64,000 nt of DNA from Gillisia sp. Hel1_33_143 (GCF_900104765.1 NZ_LT629737.1:1984001-2048000), one strand, 5' to 3'; shown: positions 44,457 to 53,737, counted from the stretch's first letter. The notes: generated by a model from the sequence alone, not told the origin. Numbers and translations: made by a program.

Positions 44457-45284
44457 TTACTTTGTTATAATTTTAGAATTTTCAGGCTTTTCAAAAAGAT
44501 CGGCTTGAGCGTCGAAAAATACAATATCGCTAAGGTCTGCTTCCCCTAATTTCTTGCCAATACCATCCGTTTCATTCCATTCGTGAAAATCCCAATGTGT
44601 AGCCATATTAACACTATCAACTTTTACGTAGTTGGAATATACTATAGCATGAGGGTTCTCATTTGCTTTCTCTAATTCAGATCCAAATGTTACCACATAA
44701 GCAGCAGCATGTAGTAAGTTATTTTTTGGGTTTTGATAAATAATATACCAATCATCTGGTGCATCTCCAATATTATCTCCAAATGTTAATCTTCCCGTTG
44801 GGTACTCCATACTATCCTGCTTTCTAGTTGGCATGCTTTCCCAGTTAGTTCCTGGATCTGTTAGTTTAAATGGCATTGCAAAGAAGTATTGCCACGTAAA
44901 CATGTCAAATCTTGCTCCTTTATCTACAGCTGTTTGTGGACATAAAAATACTTCTGCTCCATCATAAACCAGCTTGTCTCCATTTTCTTTATCTATTCTG
45001 ATCTTGGAAGAATTGGTAAGACTGGTGATCTTAGCATTTAAACGCTCACTTCCACCAAATTTCAAATTAATATCGAACGCTACTGCGGTGTGATCATTCC
45101 AAGCACTTTTATTATGAGTATTCTCTATACTTTGTGCAAATGCTACCGCCGGAGATACTGCGCCATCACCAATACCCGAGTTTGGTTCTGTTTCTATTGG
45201 CTCTGCCATATTACTATCTTTTTTCTGGGCTTGGTTACAGCCGCTAAGTGCTAATAACATGATTAAAACGAATGCATTCTTCAT
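44457..45284 (-). CDS. DUF6503-like lipoprotein
   Basis: A 275-residue lipoprotein with the leader MLLALSGCNQAQ. The body has VAFDINLKFGGSERLNAKIT, FTWQYFFAMPFKLTDPGTNW and THWDFHEWNE, matching a family annotated DUF6503 (sometimes mislabelled Hsp90) in flavobacteria, from memory. It is probably outer-membrane or periplasmic; no activity is known to me. It converges with the hybrid kinase with only 9 bp between the stops. Confidence 0.72.
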   Translation of the reverse strand: MKNAFVLIMLLALSGCNQAQKKDSNMAEPIETEPNSGIGDGAVSPAVAFAQSIENTHNKSAWNDHTAVAFDINLKFGGSERLNAKITSLTNSSKIRIDKENGDKLVYDGAEVFLCPQTAVDKGARFDMFTWQYFFAMPFKLTDPGTNWESMPTRKQDSMEYPTGRLTFGDNIGDAPDDWYIIYQNPKNNLLHAAAYVVTFGSELEKANENPHAIVYSNYVKVDSVNMATHWDFHEWNETDGIGKKLGEADLSDIVFFDAQADLFEKPENSKIITK

Positions 45285-45337
45285 AAAGTTCTATTTTGAT
45301 TGAATGTACAAAAGGTTTCTAAAACTACTTAAAATTA

Positions 45338-45375
45338 AAAACCGCCCTAACTCTGTCTTAAGTTAGAACGGTTCT
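45338..45375 (-). terminator. Terminator of htpG
   Basis: On the minus strand AACCG..CTAACT pairs with AGTTAG..CGGTT, interrupted by a small internal loop and closed by a short loop, then TTTTTAATTTT follows. Confidence 0.7.
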
Positions 45376-45399
45376 TTACAAATTTATTTTACTGGCTTT

Positions 45400-47286
45400 C
45401 TATTTTACCATTTCAAAACTTCTTTTGATAAAGGCAGTAAGCTCTTCACCTTTTAATAAGTTTTGAGATAAACGAGCTAGGTCTAAAGATTGCTTGATCA
45501 ATCTTTCTTGTTTTTCCTCAGAATTAGAGTTTAAGATCTCCGAGATCAATTCATGATTGGTATTAACCACTAAATTGTACATCTCTGGCATATTTCCCAT
45601 TCCAAACATACCACCGCCACCGGTTTGCTGCATTTCCTTAATTCTTCTCATAAACTCGGGTTGAGTAATTATAAGAGGAGCCGCGGTACTATCCATAGCT
45701 TCCAGTTGTACGGAATATTTTTCTTTTGGCACAACCTTTTCAAAGTCAGTCTTTAATTTCTCTTTTTCCTCTTCAGAAAGTTTAGAGATCTTATTGTCAT
45801 CCTTTTTAATTAAATTATCTACATGATCACTATCTACTCTCACAAAAGAAATCTTTTCTTTGGAGCTTTCTAACTTTTGAATAAGATGTGAAACTATTGG
45901 AGAATCTAATAGGAGTACTTCATATCCTTTATCTTTTGCAGCTTGGATGTAACTGTGTTGAGCATCCTGGTTGGAAGCATAAAGAATCACCATATTACCA
46001 TCTTTATCGGTATGATTATCTTTGATGCTCTCTTGCAACTCTTCAAAAGTGTAAAACTTATTATCTACCGTTGGATATAGTGCAAATTTATCTGCTTTTT
46101 CAAAGAATTTATCTTCAGAAAGCATCCCGTATTCAATCACAATTTTAATATCATTCCACTTTTTCTCAAATTCTTCTCGATTATTAGTGAAGAGCGATTT
46201 CAGCTTATCTGCTACTTTTCTAGTAATATAGCTAGAGATCTTTTTAACCGCACCATCTGCCTGTAAGTAAGATCTAGAGACATTCAATGGAATATCCGGA
46301 GAGTCTATTACACCGCGCAACATGGTTAAGAATTCTGGAACAATTCCTTCTACATTATCGGTAACATAAACTTGGTTCTGATAAAGTTGAATCTTATCCT
46401 TTTGAATATTCATATCCTGTCCCATCTTTGGGAAATATAGAATTCCTGTAAGGTTAAATGGATAGTCTACATTTAAGTGAATATGAAACAAAGGATCTTC
46501 GAACTGCATAGGATACAGCTCTCTATAAAAATCTTTATAATCTTTATCTTCTAGCTCTGTAGGTTGCTTAGTCCACGCCGGAGTAGGATTATTTATAATG
46601 TTATCTACTTCTACAGTTTCTGCTTTTGCATCTTCTGCAGCATCTTCTGGAAGAGGTAATTCTTCTTGAGTGGTACCAAATTTAATTGGCACTGGCATAA
46701 ACTTGTTATACTTTACAAGTAGTTCACTAATTCTATTCTCTTCTAAGAATTGATTGTCTTCTTCATTTATATGAAGAATGATCTCTGTTCCGCGATCTGT
46801 TTTGTCTGCTGTCTCTAAGGTAAATTCTGTAGAACCTTCACAAGTCCAATGTGCTGCTGGCTCATCTTTATAAGATTTAGTAAAGATCTCTACTTTATTG
46901 GCTACCATAAATGCAGAATAGAAACCTAGTCCAAAATGGCCAATAATTCCACTGTCTTTGGCAGAGTCTTTATATTTTTCTAAGAATTCTTCAGCTCCAG
47001 AAAAAGCCACTTCGTTGATGTATTTCTCAACTTCTTCTTTGGTCATCCCAATTCCTTGGTCTATGATATGAAGGGTTTTATTCTCCTTATCAACCTTAAC
47101 TTCTATTTTAGGATTTCCATATTCTACATCTATCTCCCCAATACTGGTAAGATGTTTTAATTTCAAGGTCGCATCTGTTGCGTTAGAAATTAACTCCCTA
47201 AGAAAGATCTCGTGATCGCTATAAAGAAACTTCTTTATAAGAGGAAAAATGTTCTCTACAGATACATTAATATTTCCGGTTGCCAT
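45400..47286 (-). CDS. htpG: Chaperone HtpG (Hsp90)
   Basis: A 628-residue bacterial Hsp90. The GHKL ATP-binding domain has FLRELISNATDA, IIDQGIGMTKEEVE, SGAEEFLEKY and GHFGLGFYSAFMVA. The middle domain carries the catalytic Arg region (NVSRSYLQADGAVKKI) and the C-terminal dimerisation domain ends IKRSFEMVK. HtpG acts on partly folded proteins in the cytoplasm. The acidic stretch near residue 215 (EDAAEDAKAE) is typical of flavobacterial versions. It diverges from the TetR-like gene across a 222-bp gap. Confidence 0.96.
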   Translation of the reverse strand: MATGNINVSVENIFPLIKKFLYSDHEIFLRELISNATDATLKLKHLTSIGEIDVEYGNPKIEVKVDKENKTLHIIDQGIGMTKEEVEKYINEVAFSGAEEFLEKYKDSAKDSGIIGHFGLGFYSAFMVANKVEIFTKSYKDEPAAHWTCEGSTEFTLETADKTDRGTEIILHINEEDNQFLEENRISELLVKYNKFMPVPIKFGTTQEELPLPEDAAEDAKAETVEVDNIINNPTPAWTKQPTELEDKDYKDFYRELYPMQFEDPLFHIHLNVDYPFNLTGILYFPKMGQDMNIQKDKIQLYQNQVYVTDNVEGIVPEFLTMLRGVIDSPDIPLNVSRSYLQADGAVKKISSYITRKVADKLKSLFTNNREEFEKKWNDIKIVIEYGMLSEDKFFEKADKFALYPTVDNKFYTFEELQESIKDNHTDKDGNMVILYASNQDAQHSYIQAAKDKGYEVLLLDSPIVSHLIQKLESSKEKISFVRVDSDHVDNLIKKDDNKISKLSEEEKEKLKTDFEKVVPKEKYSVQLEAMDSTAAPLIITQPEFMRRIKEMQQTGGGGMFGMGNMPEMYNLVVNTNHELISEILNSNSEEKQERLIKQSLDLARLSQNLLKGEELTAFIKRSFEMVK

Positions 47287-47438
47287 ATAATTGAATTTTA
47301 ATTAAATAATTTATTTACTGTCTTTTATTATAGTCAAAAAAAATACCAAGTAAATTATTCTGCCAAACTGGCATTGTGTAATTATAAGCTATTTAAACCG
47401 TCTAAAACCATAGCTATTATTAACCCGTATATATTTAA

Positions 47439-47454
47439 CAAACATTTTTGTTTG
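47439..47454. promoter_or_regulatory. Candidate operator palindrome before the TetR-like gene
   Basis: CAAACA-TTTT-TGTTTG is a perfect 6-bp inverted repeat, followed by a second TGTTT-like half (ATGTTT, 47455-47460). It lies 55 bp before the TetR ATG and could be the repressor's own binding site. The 222-bp gap between htpG and this gene holds no ORF. Confidence 0.45.
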
Positions 47455-47508
47455 ATGTTTATTGAAAAAGGTTAAACAGTTTGTATATTTACATTAGAAT
47501 TAATTGAT

Positions 47509-48195
47509 ATGGTACAGAAGAAATCAACAGCAGAGAAATCTAAGAAAGCACTTCCTCTAACATTGGATAGAAATAAATTAATTTCTATGTATATGGAATA
47601 CGTCTTGGAACATGATACTATGCCTAAGAATATTTACAAATTTTGTAAAGACAATGGTATTACTGAAGATCAGTTCTATGAATTCTATGGAAGTTTTGAC
47701 GGATTAAGAAAAGGAATCTGGAACGAGTTTTATGATAATACGATGAGCTTGTTAATGCAAAGTCCGGAATTTGAATCTTTCACAACTCGAGAAAAGCTAC
47801 TTACTTTCTACTATACATTTTTTGAATTGCTTACAGCAAACAGAAGTTATGTGCTATTTACACTCTCAGACGAGCCAGAGATGATGAAGAATCTTGAGCA
47901 ATTAAAAGGTTTAAGAAAGAGAGTAAAAGAATTTGCCAGAGGATTGATTCAGGAGGGTAACGAAGATAAATCGGTTAAGATCTTAAAACAACCTGAAACA
48001 ATTTTTTCTGAAGCTACTTGGTTACAATTATTATTTATTTTAAAATTTTGGAAAGATGATAATTCTCCAAAATTTGAGAGTACAGATGTTGCCATAGAAA
48101 AGTCTGTAAATACAGTGTTTGATCTTTTTGACAATACTCCTTTAGAAAGAATTTTAGATTTAGGAAAATTTCTTTGGAAAGAAAGAAGGGGATAA
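47509..48195 (+). CDS. TetR-like transcriptional regulator
   Basis: A 228-residue protein with a TetR-like N-terminal DNA-binding region: helix LDRNKLISMYMEYVLEHD, then KNIYKFCKDNGITEDQFYEF as turn and recognition helix and YGSFDGLRKGIWNEF. A helical ligand-binding or dimerisation domain follows. The TetR N-terminus is divergent, but the pairing with an ABC1 kinase gene 69 bp downstream is a recurrent flavobacterial arrangement (from memory). Autoregulation through the palindrome upstream is an inference. Confidence 0.8.
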   Translation: MVQKKSTAEKSKKALPLTLDRNKLISMYMEYVLEHDTMPKNIYKFCKDNGITEDQFYEFYGSFDGLRKGIWNEFYDNTMSLLMQSPEFESFTTREKLLTFYYTFFELLTANRSYVLFTLSDEPEMMKNLEQLKGLRKRVKEFARGLIQEGNEDKSVKILKQPETIFSEATWLQLLFILKFWKDDNSPKFESTDVAIEKSVNTVFDLFDNTPLERILDLGKFLWKERRG

Positions 48196-48264
48196 GATCT
48201 AAAATAACCTTACAGTTTTATAGCACTACGTGATATTGTGCTAGGTTACCAAATATTTAGAATT

Positions 48265-49572
48265 ATGAAGACTATAGATAAGATACCAACAGGGAAATTA
48301 GGAAGAACATCTAAGATGGTTCAGACCGGTGTAAAAATTGGTGGTAATTATCTTAAATATTATAGTAAAAAGGCTTTTGACCCGCAGTTAACCAGAGATG
48401 AACTGGATGAGAATAATGCTACAGACATATATGATGGCTTAAAGAGTTTAAAAGGTAGCGCGCTTAAAGTAGCACAGATGTTATCTATGGAAAAGAGTTT
48501 GCTGCCAAGTGCATATGTAGAAAAATTTTCTCTAGCACAGTTTAGTGTTCCTCCATTATCTGCTCCATTGGTTAGAAAGACCTTTAAAAAATACAATGGG
48601 AAGTATCCCGAAGAACTGTATGATACGTTTGCAACCCAATCCGTTAACGCCGCTAGCATCGGACAGGTGCATAAGGCAACAAAAGATGGGAAGAAACTTG
48701 CTGTGAAAATCCAATATCCGGGGGTTGCAGACAGTATCAGTTCAGATCTTGCAATGGTAAAACCAATAGCAACTAGAATGTTCAATCTCCAAGGTAAAGA
48801 TTCTAGTAAATATTTTAAAGAAGTAGAGGGTAAGTTATTAGAAGAAACAGACTATCTACTCGAAGTTGAACAAAGTAAAAACATCTCTAAGGCCTGTCAA
48901 CATATTCCCAATCTTAGATTCCCAAAATATTATGAAGAGCTATCAAGTGAGCGAATAATTACAATGGATTGGATGGATGGTAAGCACTTAAGTGAATTTG
49001 CCAAGGAAAATAACGATCAGGATAAAGCTAATAAATTAGGTCAGGCCTTATGGGATTTTTATATGTATCAGATGCATCAATTAAGAGCAGTTCATGCAGA
49101 TCCACATCCAGGAAACTTCATGGTAGATAAAGATGCTAATTTAATAGCAATAGATTTTGGTTGTATTAAAGAAGTACCAGAAGATTTTTATGTTCCTTAT
49201 TTTGAGCTTGCAAATATTGATAATATTAATGATCCTGAATTCTTTAATAAAAAGCTTTTTGAGCTTGAGATTTTAAGAGCAGACGATTCGGAAAAAGAGA
49301 TCAAATTCTTTTCTGAACTATTCTATCAAATGTTAAGTTTATTTACAAGCCCTTTTCATAAAGAAACTTTTGATTTTGCTGATGGATCTTTTTGGGAGAG
49401 CATTACCGCTCTTAGTGAGAAATATAGTAAAGATACAGAGCTTAGAAAAATGAATGGTAATAGAGGTAGTAAGCATTTTCTTTATATCAACAGAACATTC
49501 TTTGGGTTATATAATTTATTGCATGATCTAGAAGCTAAGGTTGAAATTAACAATTATAAAAAATATATATAA
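48265..49572 (+). CDS. ABC1/UbiB-family atypical kinase (AarF domain)
   Basis: A 435-residue ABC1 (ADCK/UbiB) protein-kinase-like protein. The KxGQ motif reads KVAQ (in GSALKVAQMLS), the Ala-rich loop is NAASIGQVHKA, the ATP lysine is in KLAVKIQYPG, and the catalytic and metal loops are HADPHPGNFMV and AIDFGCI. Relatives support ubiquinone or other isoprenoid-lipid metabolism and act as ATPases; menaquinone-based organisms like this one also carry them. The specific substrate is unknown. The ATG at 48265 is chosen; nine extra codons upstream are unconserved. Confidence 0.88.
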   Translation: MKTIDKIPTGKLGRTSKMVQTGVKIGGNYLKYYSKKAFDPQLTRDELDENNATDIYDGLKSLKGSALKVAQMLSMEKSLLPSAYVEKFSLAQFSVPPLSAPLVRKTFKKYNGKYPEELYDTFATQSVNAASIGQVHKATKDGKKLAVKIQYPGVADSISSDLAMVKPIATRMFNLQGKDSSKYFKEVEGKLLEETDYLLEVEQSKNISKACQHIPNLRFPKYYEELSSERIITMDWMDGKHLSEFAKENNDQDKANKLGQALWDFYMYQMHQLRAVHADPHPGNFMVDKDANLIAIDFGCIKEVPEDFYVPYFELANIDNINDPEFFNKKLFELEILRADDSEKEIKFFSELFYQMLSLFTSPFHKETFDFADGSFWESITALSEKYSKDTELRKMNGNRGSKHFLYINRTFFGLYNLLHDLEAKVEINNYKKYI

Positions 49573-49595
49573 GGTTTTTATTGGTTAGGTTGTTA

Positions 49596-49637
49596 GAAAA
49601 GCGTGTCTTAAACTTAAGGCACGCTTTTCGCATTTTT
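49596..49637 (+). terminator. Terminator of the TetR/ABC1 operon
   Basis: GAAAAGCGTG pairs with CACGCTTTTC, with inner CTTAA/TTAAG, followed by GCATTTTTATA. Confidence 0.85.
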
Positions 49638-49787
49638 ATACTTTTTATATGGTAAATCAAAGATCGAGCGATTGAAATGCAACTTCTTACTAGTATTTGG
49701 ATGTTAATGTTTCTTATATTGCGCCGCAAAAAATTATTAAATGCTTAAATTTAATAGCAATAATTATTAATTACATAATTTTCAAGA

Positions 49788-50798
49788 ATGTATCAATCTA
49801 AAATTGCCGGGCTAGGAAGTTACGTGCCGGAGAATGTGGTAACTAACGAAGACCTTTCAAAATTAATGGATACCAATGATGCGTGGATCCAAGAGCGTAC
49901 GGGAATTAAGGAGCGTCATCATATAAAGAAAGGCGATGGTAATTCTACCTCTGTAATGGGGGCAAAAGCAGCAAAGATAGCTATAGAGCGTGCTAATATT
50001 TCTAAAGATGATATAGATTTCATCATTTTTGCCACCTTAAGTCCAGATTACTATTTTCCTGGATGTGGTGTACAAGTACAGGAAATATTAGATATAGATA
50101 CTTGTCCTTCGTTAGATGTAAGAAACCAATGTAGTGGGTTTGTATACGCACTATCTGTGGCAGACCAATTCATAAAAACCGGGATGTACAAGAATATCTT
50201 AGTTATTGGAAGTGAAAACCATAGTGGAGGTTTAGACTTTACTACAAGAGGTAGGTCTGTCTCTGTTATCTTTGGCGATGGAGCTGGTGCTGCGGTAGTT
50301 ACTAGAAGTGCTCATTTAGGACAAGGCATATTATCTACTCATCTTCATTCTGAAGGAAAGCATGCTTTAGAATTATCTTTAAAAGGTCCTAGTACAGAAC
50401 ATTGGGTACCAGAAATAATAGCTGAAAATCCGCAAGGAGATGATATTCCATATTATCCATACATGAATGGACAATTTGTGTTTAAACATGCTATACAGCG
50501 TTTTTCTGAGGTAATTAATGAAGGCTTAGTTGCAAATGGTCTGGAGGTTAAAGATATAGATATGTTAATACCACATCAGGCTAATTTGAGAATCTCTCAA
50601 TTTATTCAGCAGAAATTTAAATTGCCAGATGATAAGGTTTTTAATAATATTCAGAAATATGGAAATACAACAGCTGCCTCCATACCTATAGCGCTTACAG
50701 AAGCCTGGGAACAAGGAAAAATAAAAGAAGGAGATATAGTTGTATTAGCAGCCTTTGGAAGCGGATTTACTTGGGGAAGTGCTATAATAGAATGGTAA
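49788..50798 (+). CDS. fabH: 3-oxoacyl-ACP synthase III (FabH-like)
   Basis: A 336-residue thiolase-fold enzyme with the complete KAS III triad: Cys115 (RNQCSGFVYA), His263 (IPHQANLRIS) and Asn293 (YGNTTAASIP). GSGFTWGSAIIEW forms the C-terminus. KAS III condenses acetyl-CoA or a branched acyl-CoA with malonyl-ACP to start fatty-acid synthesis; Bacteroidota make much iso-branched fatty acid. It stands alone without fab neighbours, so it may be one of several KAS III paralogues with a specialised primer. Ends at a strong terminator. Confidence 0.92.
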   Translation: MYQSKIAGLGSYVPENVVTNEDLSKLMDTNDAWIQERTGIKERHHIKKGDGNSTSVMGAKAAKIAIERANISKDDIDFIIFATLSPDYYFPGCGVQVQEILDIDTCPSLDVRNQCSGFVYALSVADQFIKTGMYKNILVIGSENHSGGLDFTTRGRSVSVIFGDGAGAAVVTRSAHLGQGILSTHLHSEGKHALELSLKGPSTEHWVPEIIAENPQGDDIPYYPYMNGQFVFKHAIQRFSEVINEGLVANGLEVKDIDMLIPHQANLRISQFIQQKFKLPDDKVFNNIQKYGNTTAASIPIALTEAWEQGKIKEGDIVVLAAFGSGFTWGSAIIEW

Positions 50799-50821
50799 AA
50801 TAAAATTAGCTTTATAGAATT

Positions 50822-50856
50822 AAAAACCCGAGCTCAACCAAAGCTCGGGTTTTTTG
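50822..50856 (+). terminator. Terminator of fabH
   Basis: AAAAACCCGAGCT and AGCTCGGGTTTTT form a 13-bp stem around CAACCAA, with a T-run after it. Between here and 51004 lie only the promoter elements of the next gene. Confidence 0.93.
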
Positions 50857-50968
50857 CTAATAAATAAACAAATAGAATCTTCAAGAGTTAACATCGCTGC
50901 TCATTAAGCTTAAGAAGAGCTTTAAAATGTAGATCTCATATTTTTTATAAGGACCGAGAAATTTCTAT

Positions 50969-51000
50969 TTTGTTACAATCTTAATAATGCTGTAACTTTG
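50969..51000 (+). promoter_or_regulatory. Promoter of the CoA-binding protein gene (leaderless geometry)
   Basis: TTTG (50969-50972), a 20-nt spacer and TAACTTTG (50993-51000), followed by TTTT and the ATG at 51005. This is a full consensus promoter whose start site would coincide with the initiation codon. Confidence 0.75.
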
Positions 51001-51004
51001 TTTT

Positions 51005-51370
51005 ATGGAAAAGAAAAAAACATTAGTGCTAGGTGCATCTACCAATCCATCTAGATATTCGAATATTGCTATTAATAGATTGGTAACCTACGATCAACCC
51101 GTAGTTGCAATTGGACTTAGAAAAGGGGAAGTTGCAGGAATCTCAATTACTACAGCGTTAGAAGATTTTCCGGAAATAGATACCGTTACATTATATCTAA
51201 ACCCTAAAAGGCAGGTAGAATATTACGAATATATAATATCCTTACAACCAATTAGGGTGATTTTTAATCCGGGAACAGAAAATCCTGAATTCTATAAATT
51301 GCTAAAAGCAAATAATATTGAGATAGAAGTGGCCTGTACGTTAGTGATGTTGGGTACGAATCAATACTAG
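51005..51370 (+). CDS. CoA-binding domain protein (YccU family)
   Basis: A 121-residue single Rossmann-like domain: TLVLGASTNPSRYSNIAINR at the N-terminus, VVAIGLRKGEVAG, and VIFNPGTENPEFYKLLKANN. This CoA-binding fold is shared with succinyl-CoA synthetase alpha; free-standing copies such as YccU have no settled role. It has a strong promoter but almost no 5' leader. Its 3' end overlaps the convergent sodium symporter gene by 30 bp. Confidence 0.88.
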   Translation: MEKKKTLVLGASTNPSRYSNIAINRLVTYDQPVVAIGLRKGEVAGISITTALEDFPEIDTVTLYLNPKRQVEYYEYIISLQPIRVIFNPGTENPEFYKLLKANNIEIEVACTLVMLGTNQY

Positions 51371-52786
51371 ACCAAGAAAGGTTAATGCTCCATTTAATAT
51401 TAGAATAAAGAAACCAAATTCAAAGCCAAACCAAGCTAAGCTATTTACGCTAATAAAGTAACTTAGGATAGGAGATAGAATTGCAATAATGGGCACCAGT
51501 TTATCTTTAACCTGCCATTTGGTAAACATTCCGAAACTAAATAGACCTAATAGTGGGCCATAGGTATAGCCGGTAAATACGAATAGCTTAGCAATCACAC
51601 TTTCATCTTTTATAAAGTATTTAAAAGATACTATTACCAAGATCAACAATATTGAAATGGCTATATGAATTTGCTTTCTGATACTTTCTTGCCTAGCAGG
51701 GCTAAATCTTCTTTCAATATCAATAATATCAATACTAAAAGAGGTTGTAAGAGAAGTTAATGCGCTATCTGCACTACTATAAGCTGCAGCTATCAATCCA
51801 AGAACAAAGAAAGTTGCTATTCCTATTCCTAGGCCACTTTGTGTTGCTATTACTGGAAAAAGGTCATCTTTAGAAGCATCAATTCCGTTTTGTCTGGCGT
51901 ATTCTGTAAGTAATATTCCTAAAGCCATAAAGAATAGATTTACGAAAACTAGCACAATAGTAAACCAAAACATGTTCTTCTGTGCATCTTTCAAATTTCT
52001 ACAGGTAAGATTTTTTTGCATCATATCCTGATCTAGACCTGTCATTACTATTGCTATAAACGCACCAGAAATAAACTGCTTCCAGAAGTAATCTGCACTT
52101 TTATAGTCATCGAAAAAGAAGATCTTAGAAAGTTCACTATTTGTGATATGAGAAATTAGGTCTGCTCCTTGTATACCAAGATCATCTGAGACATAATAGA
52201 TGCTAACACCTACAGCAATTAGCATACATAGGGTTTGTAAAGTATCTGTATAGACAATGGTTTTAATTCCAGATCTAAAGGTATATAGCCAAATAAGAGC
52301 AATGGTCATTACTACCGTAGCCCAAAAGGGTATTCCTAAATTATCGAACAGTATGATTTGTAAAACATTTGCAACAAGAAAAAGTCTAAAACTGGCGCCC
52401 ACAATTCTAGATAATAAGAAAAATGAAGCTCCGGTTTTATAAGAATACCTACCAAACCTTTCCTCTAAATAGGTATAGATAGAAATAAGGTTCATCTTAT
52501 AATAGAGTGGTAGCAGCACTGTTCCAATTACGAGATATCCCAAGGTATATCCCAAAACTACCTGAAAATAACTGAATTGATTAGATTCTATTAAACCGGG
52601 AACAGATATAAAGGTTACTCCGCTTAAAGAAGCGCCAATCATCCCAAAAGCAACTATATACCAGGGAGATTGCCTGTTAGCTTTAAAAAATGCTGCATTG
52701 TCTGAATTTTTTCCGGTAAGGAAGGAGATCAAAATAAGTACTCCAAAATAAGCTGCAATGAGCAGCAGAATATAAGTTGATTGCAT
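51341..52786 (-). CDS. Sodium:solute symporter (SSS family)
   Basis: A 481-residue SSS-family transporter with about 13 transmembrane helices. The SSS core is visible in NRQSPWYIVAFGMIGASLSG, GYTLGYLVIGTVLLPLYYK, FGRYSYKTGASFFLLSR and FVLGLIAAAYSSADSALTS (the last holding the conserved SSADSALT-type Na2-site region). Sugars, amino acids, choline and other substrates occur in the family, so the substrate is not assigned. The ATG at 52786 is used; 15 upstream codons look spurious. Confidence 0.88.
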   Translation of the reverse strand: MQSTYILLLIAAYFGVLILISFLTGKNSDNAAFFKANRQSPWYIVAFGMIGASLSGVTFISVPGLIESNQFSYFQVVLGYTLGYLVIGTVLLPLYYKMNLISIYTYLEERFGRYSYKTGASFFLLSRIVGASFRLFLVANVLQIILFDNLGIPFWATVVMTIALIWLYTFRSGIKTIVYTDTLQTLCMLIAVGVSIYYVSDDLGIQGADLISHITNSELSKIFFFDDYKSADYFWKQFISGAFIAIVMTGLDQDMMQKNLTCRNLKDAQKNMFWFTIVLVFVNLFFMALGILLTEYARQNGIDASKDDLFPVIATQSGLGIGIATFFVLGLIAAAYSSADSALTSLTTSFSIDIIDIERRFSPARQESIRKQIHIAISILLILVIVSFKYFIKDESVIAKLFVFTGYTYGPLLGLFSFGMFTKWQVKDKLVPIIAILSPILSYFISVNSLAWFGFEFGFFILILNGALTFLGLVLIRTQHH

Positions 52787-52879
52787 GAAAATATTTTTGC
52801 GGTCGCAAATTACAAATAATGTGTTGAACAATTTGAAGTTCCCTTCTTCTTAAATTTATGGAGATGCATCAAAATTGTG

Positions 52880-52887
52880 TATTTTTG
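52880..52887 (+). promoter_or_regulatory. -7 promoter element directly before recR
   Basis: TATTTTTG ends 4 nt before the recR ATG, the same spacing as at 7662 and 50993. A matching -33 TTTG is not obvious. Confidence 0.45.
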
Positions 52888-52891
52888 AACC

Positions 52892-53509
52892 ATGGATTTT
52901 TCATCTAAATTATTAGAACAGGCCGTGGCCGAAATGTCTCAACTTCCGGGAATAGGAAAGCGTACCGCATTAAGATTGGTATTACATTTACTAAAGCAAC
53001 CAGAATCTCAAACCGTGCAACTTTCTGGGGCGCTTACAAATCTAAGAACCCAAATAAAGCTTTGTGAGAACTGTCATAATATTAGCGATACTAGAATTTG
53101 TGATATTTGCGCTAATCCAAACAGATTAAAAGAGATAGTTTGTGTGGTGGAAGATATTAGGGATGTTATGGCTATTGAAAATACGGGTCAGTATCGAGGT
53201 CTATATCATGTATTGGGAGGCAAGATAAGTCCTATGGATGGAATAGGTCCCTCTCAACTTACTATTAAATCGCTAATAGATAAAGTGAAGTTAGGAGAAG
53301 TAGAAGAGATCATTTTTGCATTGAGCAGCACTTTGGAAGGAGATACTACCAATTTCTATATATTTAAACAATTGGAAGGGGCTGCGATCAAAACTTCAAC
53401 TATTGCTCGAGGTATTTCTGTAGGAGATGAACTGGAATTTGCAGATGAGGTAACTTTAGGAAGAAGTATCACTAATAGAGTACCTTTTGAAAGTTCCTTA
53501 AAAAATTAA
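52892..53509 (+). CDS. recR: Recombination protein RecR
   Basis: A 205-residue RecR: the helix-hairpin-helix start [20 protein letters not shown], the four-Cys zinc finger [16 protein letters not shown], then the Toprim domain with [12 protein letters not shown] and [20 protein letters not shown]. RecR works with RecO and RecF to load RecA at ssDNA gaps. Located between the symporter (divergent) and the E2 gene; the following 228 bp have no gene. Confidence 0.95.
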   Translation: MDFSSKLLEQAVAEMSQLPGIGKRTALRLVLHLLKQPESQTVQLSGALTNLRTQIKLCENCHNISDTRICDICANPNRLKEIVCVVEDIRDVMAIENTGQYRGLYHVLGGKISPMDGIGPSQLTIKSLIDKVKLGEVEEIIFALSSTLEGDTTNFYIFKQLEGAAIKTSTIARGISVGDELEFADEVTLGRSITNRVPFESSLKN

Positions 53510-53737
53510 AAGAGCCTAAGTTGTAAGTTGCTTTCAGAAATATAACACAGAATGGCTTAAAACAATGATTATACAGTTAATTAATGCTTTTGAAATTGTA
53601 TTTTAAGCCAAAAGAGAAATTAAAGCGATTGCAGTGGGTTTTGTTAAATTTTATTTATTAAATATTTAATATTTCTTAAAAGTAAAATTTAGTAATTTCG
53701 CAATCATAATTATAAAAAACATCTTTGAGATAAGAAT
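53510..53737. other. Intergenic region before the E2 gene
   Basis: AT-rich, no ORF. TAATTTCG (53691-53698) is one base off TAnnTTTG and may be the -7 element of the E2 gene. No clear terminator for recR was seen. Confidence 0.3.

Noticed and set aside
48360-48785. 141-codon minus-strand frame opposite the ABC1 kinase gene
   Set aside because: Antisense to conserved kinase motifs and has no family features.
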